This document shows positions 56,436 through 64,000 of a DNA stretch of 64,000 nt, piece by piece. Location of the stretch: NCBI GenBank assembly GCA_011319805.1, contig SJRY01000275.1, positions 1-64,000 on the forward strand, written 5' to 3'. The first letter of the stretch is position 1, and each line of letters opens with the position of its first letter. The DNA is from Macrocybe gigantea. Lineage: Eukaryota; Basidiomycota; Agaricomycetes; Agaricales; Callistosporiaceae. The position numbers were made by a program, and so were the translations under genes. Under the pieces are notes generated by a model. The model was not told the DNA's origin and did no database searches. It saw only the letters and a program-made list of their open reading frames with translations.

Positions 56436-58692
56436 ATGCAGCTCACCCGCTTCTCCTTGGCCACCTGGTGGAGTTTGTTCTCCATCGCGGTCAGCCAGGC
56501 CGCCTTACTTACACAAGTTTCCGATATCCCTAATATTCAGTTTGATTTTATAATTATTGGCGGTGCGTGATCGTGGCCTTTACATCCTGATATCATCTTA
56601 CGAGGGTCTAACGAACATATCTCAGGTGGCAATGCAGGAAATGTTGTTGCGAATAGGTTAACTGAAAATCCTAATGTCAAAGTCCTCGTTCTAGAGGCGG
56701 GACCTTCGTAAGTTTCCTGTTTCGAGTCATTTATACAGTGTTAATTTCTTTTATTTTCGTAGGAATGAAGGTGTAGTCCAGGCCGAGGTGCCCTTCTTTG
56801 CAACCTCTCTGGCCTTCCCATCCCAATATGACTGGAACTACACCACGACGGCTCAACCTGGTCTGGCTGGACGATCTATCGGGTATCCTCGCGGACGCAT
56901 CCTCGGCGGATGCAGCTCGACGAGTGAGTCACTTAGCCTACCAGAAACTGACGTTTGCCTCAATCTGACATTTCCTGCCCAGACTGGCTTGTATACACTC
57001 GTGGATCTGCAGAAGATTTCAACCGCTACGCGGCTGTTTCGAAAGACTCTGGCTGGTCCTGGAACAGCATCCTTCCTTATTTCAAGAAGAGCGAGAAATG
57101 GACGGCTCCCGCTGATAACCATAACATCACGGGCGAATTTAACCCTGCTGTTCATGGTTTCCAGGGCCCAGTTGAGGTCAGCCTTCAGGGCTTCCCTGCG
57201 CCCATCAGCCCACGCGTCATGAGCGCGATTTCGCAACTGGGTGGCGACTACAAGTTCAACTTGGACATGAACTCTGGCTCATCTCTCGGAATGGGTGAGC
57301 AAACAGGGTCGTCTTTCATGACATGTAACTCAATTTTGCTTTTAGGCTGGGCACAAAACACCATTGATGGCGGTGAACGAAGTAGCTCGGCTACAGCTTA
57401 TCTTGCCCCGCAATTCCTGAGCCGCAAGAACCTGTATGTCGCGGTGAACGCTCAGGTGTCCCGCGTCCTTCAAACTGCCGGCGGCTCGACGCCAACTTTC
57501 CGCGGAGTAGAGTTCCGCCAGAGCGGTAGTGGTGGTAAGAAGCCAAGTGCACAATATTATTTTTTCGCGGCTCCATATGCTGACGAATTCACCGTTTTCA
57601 GGGCAATTGAAGACTCTGACTGCGAAGCGTGAGGTCATCCTGGCGGCAGGGACCGTCGGCACCCCGCACATTCTGCTCAACTCTGGCATCGGAAGCGCGA
57701 CCGCGTTGTCGAAGGTTGGCGTCAAGGCTCTGGTCGACTTGCCCGACGTTGGGCAGAACATGGCCGACCACCCCGTTATCGGAAACCCGTGGCTCGGTAA
57801 GCGAACACCGTTCCTGTCACCCAAGTCCTCCCCATGTTGATCACTGTCTAGCTAATTCCACTGATACGTACGAGACGTTGAGGAGAAGCAGCTCCTTGTC
57901 GGACGACGCCATGACAGAATGGCAAAACAACAAGACGGGGCCTTACGTCGACACCATCGTCAACTTTGTTGGCTTCGTGCGAGTGCCGAAGAACCTCGTT
58001 CCAAGCCCAGATCCCGCTGCGGGACCCAACACCCCACACTACGAGCTTATCGTGTCTGTAAGTCACTAACCCAGCGGATCGCCCGAATGGATATGAATCC
58101 TGACGCATGCAACAGAACGGTATCCCTCCCGTACCAGCTCCGCCTCAAGGTAACTTCCTGGTCATCACGACGATCGTCGTATCGCCATCTTCCCGAGGAT
58201 CCATCACTCTCCGGTCAAACAATCCCTTCGACGCGCCCGTCATCGATCCCGCGCTCCTCAAGAGCGATTTTGACAAGATCGCTATGCGCGAGGCCATCAA
58301 AGGCGCGCAGAAGTTCGTCTCTGCGCCCGCGTGGTCCGACTATGTCCTCGGCCCCGTCGCCGGCCTCGAAAACGCGACCACGGACGCCGGAATCGACGCC
58401 TACGCCGCTGCCAACTCAGGCACGCTCTTCCATCCTGTCGGCACCGCGAGCATGTCGCCTAAAGGAGCTAGGAACGGCGTCGTGGATCCGGATTTGAAGG
58501 TCAAGAAAGTTTACGGTCTTCGTGTTGTTGATATCTCAGTGCTGGTACGTAATGACCATTTCTGGATAGGTCCAACCATCCTCATTTCTTCGTCTCCGAC
58601 AGCCATTCGTTCCTTCCGCACATACACAGGCCCCTGCCTATGCTGTTGCAGAGAGAGCAGCTGACCTCATAAAGAAGACTTATAACATATAA
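56436..58692 (+). CDS. GMC oxidoreductase 2, aryl-alcohol-oxidase-like (intact)
   Basis: The signal peptide MQLTRFSLATWWSLFSIAVS leads to FDFIIIGGGNAGNVVANRL, with the first intron inside the nucleotide-binding motif as in GMC1. YDWNYTTTAQPGLAGRSIGY, GRILGGCSSTNWLVYTRGSA, VILAAGTVGTPHILLNSGIG and LFHPVGTASM follow (active-site His). After the last intron, PFVPSAHTQAPAYAVAERAA carries the second active-site position, and the protein stops at 58690-58692. All exons join in phase with no frame break. It is probably a secreted flavin oxidase making H2O2 from aromatic or polyunsaturated alcohols during wood or litter decay. Exon positions parallel GMC1, so the two are paralogues. Confidence 0.93.
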
Positions 58693-59139
58693 TCACAACA
58701 TCAATCATCGACGTCCTTCGCTCGCTAACTTATTATAGACTCCACCCCTCACTACAACCATATATCGTCTGGCTTAACCACCACATCTGCTTGTCCTTCG
58801 TTCGTTCCCCTTAATCCACATAATTGTAGCTTATCTCGTCGAACAATCTATACAACTCGTTGACTTGAGGCGGGTGCCGATATTCATTCTCATCTAAAGC
58901 GAAAACTACAACAATGTAGAGGGCATTATAGAGCCGCAAGAATCGTAAATGTGCCACAGAGTGTAAAGGTAAAAGCGTATTAGACAAAGGGGGAAGTAGC
59001 GAACATAAAAGGACCAGAACATCGATTGGAGTAAAGCACAGGTCATGAGGTGAAACTAGAGGTGAAAGAAGTTACAGTGGAACTGCACCGAGTGCAGCGT
59101 GCTGAAATGCATGTCATTTCTTCGTATCTCGATGGTGGC
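58693..59139. other. Convergent intergenic region
   Basis: About 450 bp between facing 3' ends of GMC2 and the membrane protein; only UTR-like sequence seen. Confidence 0.4.
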
Positions 59140-59957
59140 TTAAACCTTTTGCTGCCCCTGCTCTTCTTCCTCCTCGGGTTTATCCGAAAAGTACAGTTCT
59201 TCTGGGGTTTCGCGGGCCTTGATGTCGAACTTCTGCCTGAGCGCTATGACCATGAGGATGATATAGAGTGCCCCTAGATTTCGAAAAAGCAAAGCGCTTA
59301 GGGCGATCTGGGTTGTGGAACGACATGAAACTTACACAAGGCCCAGGCGATTGCTTGGATAGAAACCACGCGCGAGCATTGGCTTGCATAGGGTTGCCAG
59401 GCCACCGGGTAAGAGTCCGCTCCCCGATGACGACATTGCGTTCCTCGGAATGGAGTGTTCACGCGCAGAATGCCAGCGCCCGTACCGAAGAACACGGCGA
59501 TTGCGAGAGAGATAAAGGTCACGACTATCAGAACGATCGCCACTCCATTGATACATGTTCTGAATCAGAAAGAGGCATCACTCACATCCAACACTAGCCC
59601 ACGGATGCGCCAAGCAGAAGAGCAGCGAGATGATGCACGAGAAGAGGAGCAGACCGATCGTGTGCTTGTACATCTTCGTAGGGTACTGCTGGTAGGTGTT
59701 CCCGTACTTGTGGAGCTCAAACGAGACAAGGCCAAGTTCCGCGACGGCTTTGAAAGGAACGATGAGTGAGCTCACGCAAGCATGGACGTGCCGTCGAGTA
59801 CTCACTGAATGAGAAGATCAAGAAGAACAAGATGGCGTATACCAACGCGCGGATGGAGAACCTCCAGCGCCGCCACACTGGCTTGGAAGCTGCAAGGCGC
59901 CTGATCAGCGCGCTGAGTATAGATGCTAGAGACGCAAATACCTGTCTCAATGGCCAT
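59140..59957 (-). CDS. Small four-helix membrane protein (MARVEL-like layout)
   Basis: ATG at 59957 gives MAIETASKPVWRRWRFSIRA over a first intron, then a helix LVYAILFFLIFSFS. The next exon has AELGLVSFELHKYGNTYQQY and helix TIGLLLFSCIISLLFCLAHP. A third is VAIVLIVVTFISLAIAVFFG and a fourth ALYIILMVIALRQKFDIKAR. The charged tail is Glu/Gln-rich and stops at 59140-59142. Four helices with short loops fit MARVEL-type fungal membrane proteins; sequence identity to a named family is not claimed. Confidence 0.65.
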
Positions 59958-61634
59958 TGTCGATGATGGGAAACCTGACAGAGATCTACTGGCAGGTTTC
60001 CAAGGTCCGAGCTGTTTATATCACCCACGAACAGGCATCCTGGTAGGGCCGTTCTTCCCTCGGCTACTCGGCATGTTGATTGAGCAGATGGTGACAGCTG
60101 AACAATATATCGCTCCAATGATCATTATATCATCAACATTATACTTAGCCCACTTATATCACCGTAAGAGTCCGAGGTATCAGGCAATGGGCATCTAGGC
60201 GCGCGGTTATCGATTCCCACAAGAGATGGCCCTACTTTGTGGCGGTCAAAAGTAACAGGCAAGAGTTCTAAAGGGGTCCTGAAACTATACATGGCTAGTT
60301 GGTCAGTTCTTGCATGGTTTAGTGATGCAACGACCAACCATGTCAAGGACTTGGGTATGCGATCTAGATGTGTCCACGGTCGCGATTACATCAGATCAGC
60401 GTTGATGTTGAGTCACATTTCAAGCCACTCGGATAAGCCAAAATCCGATGTCGCCCCCATGCTGGTGATCCTAAAAAAAACCTTGCGCACGATTGTCGAT
60501 CGATTACGCCGGAATGCTTTCGGCCTGGGGAACCAGACTGCGCAGTCTGAATCTGGGGATTCCTAGTACAAATACACCGTGAAGCATGCCTCGGTTGCGA
60601 GACTTCAAACATGGCGAAATAACTCTGTAACGAGACCAGAAAATATCTATCTCGTCAACAGAGGGCTGCTCAAAGGCCGTTCCCGGAGGACCGTGAGCGA
60701 CATTGGCCAGAAGATGCGTAACAAACCGGAGAGACCGCCTCCAGGCGCTAGCCTCTCCTGGATCGTCTGCTCATCAATTTCATGAGGACATGCAATCTTG
60801 CTACGGACACACACGGTTCCCTTACCGCTACAGGGAATGGCTCCCGAAACGCTCCATTATTGTCAGCCAGCCTTTGAGGCGCCGACACGAGGTTGAGTTC
60901 CGGACTCGGATGACCAAGATCGCCTTCTAGGCGTTTTCGAGGCCATTCGACACGTTCCCGTAAGACCGTCGGATTTTAGAGGAGAGCGCGGAACTCGGCG
61001 CTGTCACCAAATTCGCGATGAATTCATGTATTCAGAGCGAAGGAATAGAGAAGACGCGACTTATATCACTCTAAACACAACCAAACACAGCTCGATGACC
61101 CACGTAGACGAACAAAGTGATAATCTGGTCATAGAAAGGTTGCCAAAACGTGAAAGCTTCCTAACTCTATCAGGGCATGCCGTGCGCTTTCAGAGAATCG
61201 AAACAAACATACCTCGGCGTGATTCCGTATCAGTTCTTCAATACTTCCACTTGAAACAGCGTCGTCTACGATTGCTAGCCGGAGTACGACATCGCTCCTT
61301 CAGACGACGTCGGCTCAAAGAAAGGTGTCGACAGGCATGAATGACCATGGGAAAAGTCGCCAACTCTAGGCGTACCAACCATCTCTCAACCTTTATCTGT
61401 TTCCTGCTTCACGCATGGATACCTCCTCTGGAGCGTGGAATAACGTTCAATAACGAGACTAGAAGGCCCCTATGACAGTCAACTTGAATTCAGATTAAAC
61501 AGATAAAATACATTTGTTACTTGGCTCTACCTAGAAATCATTATTGCTTGCGATCATCAACGAAAATAGACACGAACGATAGCAAATAAAAGCATGTTTC
61601 GATATCATTACCAGTATCATCACCAACATCGCCT
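59958..61634. other. 1.7-kb region without a recognised gene
   Basis: Only short frames such as 61026-61340 (plus), without motifs or introns. No repeat was recognised. Confidence 0.35.
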
Positions 61635-62579
61635 TCATTCGTCGTATTCTTCGTCCGAGTCCTCTGATGCAGCGATACGACTAAGGAAGGAGCCATCGAC
61701 AGGATCTACATGAACACATGAGCTTCGTATTTTCGACAGCAGTTGTTCAATCAAAAGGACGCACGGCCAATGCTGCTGCTGAAATGCTTCCCTCGATAGG
61801 CCGACACGACGGGGCTCGGCGTCGACTGGTAGCCAAAGGAAGACGTCGACGAAGCCTGCGTCTTTGCCGTTGAAGGCGGCACAGGAGGATAGTGCAGGAC
61901 CCTAGAAGGAGTTGAGAGCGGGGACACCGGATAACCCGAGGCCGATTTGGTGAGGGAGTCGGAAAGGGGGACAACAGACGCGCTGCTGAACGGTTTTTGG
62001 ACTTGTGGGCTCGTCTACAGGCACGCAGAATCTCATCAGATGGAGATGTTCATGAACGTGAAGACAACACGCACGTTGGGAGATAGGACCGTGAATGGTC
62101 GCTTTGGAGTCGCACCGCCGCGGCGAATCGGCTTCGTTTTGGCAGGAGAAACAGGCGTGGGGAGAGGTGGACGGGGATACTTGAGGGCGTAGAGCGATTC
62201 AAGTATGTTAAACGCGAATACCGACGCAGCAGCAACTTCTACAAGTCACAGGTCAGCCGAACCATGTCATCACCTCCTGTTGCGGTTCAACCTCACCGAC
62301 AATGCAGAACCACCGGTACAGCCACTCGCTTGACCACCTTTCATGCCTTGCGCTGGACATGACCGTCCGCAGCGCTGCGGGTAGCGATGGCAGCGGCCAC
62401 AAATTTGAAAGTATCAGCATGACAACGAGACAGAACGTGTTGACGCGGATTCTTTGGAACGCCTCTGCACGGTGCGGTTTGAAATGATTGATAATGGATT
62501 GAATGGCGCTCGATAGAAACGAGCTCGGTGCTTGAGGAGCAGCTTCATCTTTGTTCGTCCTGACGGGTACGGAGGACAT
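61635..62579 (-). CDS. POM34: Probable POM34 nuclear-pore membrane protein
   Basis: Starts MSSVPVRTNKDEAAPQAPSS; one hydrophobic helix (TFCLVVMLILSNLWPLP) and a second near LYRWFCIVEVAAASVFAFNI give the two-helix POM34 layout. Next is LYALKYPRPPLPTPVSPAKT and a Ser/Pro-rich tail with PVSPLSTPSRVLHYPP and SPVVSAYRGKHFSSSIG. The last exon ends AASEDSDEEYDE at 61635-61637. Introns are in phase with no frame break. POM34 anchors the pore in the nuclear envelope. Assignment is from layout and the Pro/Ser tail pattern, so moderate. Confidence 0.58.
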
Positions 62580-63642
62580 CGTGGATAGAGCTCGAGGTCA
62601 GTGAACGATTTTTTCAGCGTCAACGCTAGAAAGGTTGCTGTTTGTCACGTGACTGCATCGCGTTGAGTTGTGATCGTGTCTTCATTGTACTCCTCAAAAT
62701 TTACGAGAAAAATTGTCGGAATACGACCGTGACGCCAATGTCACTTGTCATGCCGATGCTGCGCCCGCCGCCATCCGCTGGCTAAAATAAAAGGAAGAAA
62801 TTTTTTATTTACTAATTTAGAGTACAAACTGTGTATTTAAGCGCCCGAAAATCATAGAGTACGGGCGCGCGTTTGCCCACCCGCCAATCGTCTCTCTTCG
62901 TTGCCGCGTCGTCACCCTCGGCTAATTTTATCAAAAATATCCGACGCTCGGCGTGCGCTGCGTACACTCATCTTTTTGGATTATCTGTAGACAGTCTGTT
63001 ATATTCTAATCGGGGCAGCTTGCCGACATGGTTCGGCAAAGGTCAACAAGGGCATGGCCAAGTTGGGAGCTCAAACAAGGTCTGTCGCTAAACCATCTCT
63101 TTATATTTTTTTTTCTTTCCCTTTGTCCTTCGTACAAACACACGTTTGATTAGGATATCCTGAATCTCATGAACACTCCCTTTGAACGCCGACAACGACG
63201 CCATGATGCTCGCAGATGGCCAACAAAATGACTAGGGCATGCGTCGGCGTCGTGAGGATGAAACCTACAGTCATTGTGGCGTAATAGGTAAGAATGCGCT
63301 GATATAACGTTTCCGAACCTGACGACGCTCTGACAACCAGTTCTTGAAGCAAAGGGTAACAAGGAAAAAAAATCACATCTGAGCCAGATCTCCTTGACCA
63401 GAATTGGACGACAATGGGGTAACGGTCCGAGCAACACATCCCAAACTGAACGCTTTTCCAAGTAAAGAAATGCCTCTGCTGGACCGTACTTATATCCCTC
63501 TGCTTTCGGATTGAATCACCATCCTAAATCCATTTAAGCCTCAACGCGTTGGTTCTCGTCCGGCTTTTCTTATTCTCGTAAAGCCAGTTTCCGTTGATCA
63601 CTTCACAACCTCAATTGCCCAACCAACCAATTAACGATGTGA
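62580..63642. other. Intergenic region between POM34 and the F-box gene
   Basis: About 1 kb with an AT-rich block near 62785-62840 (TATTTACTAATTTAGAG). No convincing coding frame or RNA gene. Confidence 0.35.
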
Positions 63643-64000
63643 ATGCTTCCGTTCAGTACTGACCTTCCGCTTAATGTTATTTTTAGGTCGATTCATCGTA
63701 CCGAGCGCGATCTTTGGCATGAATTTCGCGGCGCATTGGGGACGAACTACCCAGTCTCCGAGGCCTTGGAAGCAATGTTACGCCGGGAGATCGCCGCGGC
63801 GCAACCCATGATTGCCGAACTCGGTCGAGAGATTGCCATAGCGCCCAAAGAGAATGCAGCCCTGCTCGAACAACGTCGTTCAGAACTCAAGAAGCAGCTG
63901 CTGCTCTTCCGTCAAGTCATATCCCCAGCAAGACGATGCCCGCTCGAGATACTGTCCATGGTATTCTCGTACTGCACCGATCCCGTCTGCGTCCTCCCCC
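63643..64000 (+). CDS. F-box protein, N-terminal part, runs off right edge
   Basis: A frame opens at ATG 63643 and is uninterrupted to the window end (119 codons). A coiled-coil-like helix (ALEAMLRREIAAAQPMIAEL; RRSELKKQLLLFRQVISPAR) is followed by RCPLEILSMVFSYC, the usual Agaricomycete F-box opening after a heptad region. These proteins recruit substrates to SCF ubiquitin ligases; the target is unknown because the C-terminus is absent. Confidence 0.8.
   Translation, partial: MLPFSTDLPLNVIFRSIHRTERDLWHEFRGALGTNYPVSEALEAMLRREIAAAQPMIAELGREIAIAPKENAALLEQRRSELKKQLLLFRQVISPARRCPLEILSMVFSYCTDPVCVLP

Noticed and set aside
1..64000. CRISPR arrays, bacterial operons, tRNA or rRNA genes
   Set aside because: No spaced identical repeats, ribosome-binding pattern, or cloverleaf/rRNA-like sequence was seen; the DNA is fungal nuclear.

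Overview
The window is nuclear DNA from a filamentous basidiomycete, almost certainly an Agaricomycete. Conserved genes are cut by many roughly 40-60 nt GT-AG (sometimes GC-AG) introns. The lineage-typical families include DUF6698, SPT5-like KOW proteins, Plavaka-type transposase, chromodomain Ty3 retrotransposons, aryl-alcohol-oxidase-like GMC enzymes, and F-box proteins. No species can be named from this sequence alone, and every family name here was assigned by reading motifs, not by a database search.

Layout. 1-8.7 kb is accessory: a broken Plavaka-like transposase N-terminus on the minus strand, a perfect 96-bp-arm palindrome, an intact SPT5-like KOW gene, a DUF6698 gene and two kinds of short repeat. 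8.7-10 kb carries an unclassified minus-strand gene. 10,323-23,947 is a full-length chromodomain Ty3 retrotransposon (outer element) interrupted by a second one (inner element, 13,466-19,961). Both have LTRs, 5-bp target duplications and primer sites complementary to their own predicted mRNA 5' ends. 24.5-28.3 kb holds VPS28 (ESCRT-I) and TGS1 (cap hypermethylase), both minus. 30.1-34.7 kb has a GMC oxidoreductase and an FAD monooxygenase. 35.9-43.2 kb is a housekeeping block: NUP53/NUP35-type nucleoporin and NOP8-like ribosome-biogenesis factor from a shared 125-bp divergent promoter, then a PFF1-like vacuolar M28 metallopeptidase. 43.5-46.2 kb is a tandem pair of F-box-like/predicted nucleotidyltransferase-fold paralogues. 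46.7-53.3 kb has an RCC1-PHD gene and a UIM/zinc-finger protein with a possible dioxygenase C-terminus. 56.4-58.7 kb is a second GMC oxidase. 59.1-62.6 kb has a four-helix membrane protein and a probable POM34 nucleoporin, and an F-box gene runs off the right edge.

A cross-cutting observation is that conserved genes (VPS28, TGS1, NUP53, NOP8, GMC1, both F-box paralogues), the DUF6698 gene and both retrotransposons contain isolated single-base losses, mostly in short G/C runs, that break otherwise clear frames. Because essential genes are hit, residual assembly indels are the most economical explanation, and apparent pseudogenes here should not be accepted until reads are checked. SPT5-like, PFF1, GMC2, the membrane protein and POM34 read through cleanly.

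The genes do not form one pathway. The GMC oxidases and FAD monooxygenase fit lignocellulose or aromatic turnover. The rest is core cell biology interspersed with transposon-rich accessory DNA.
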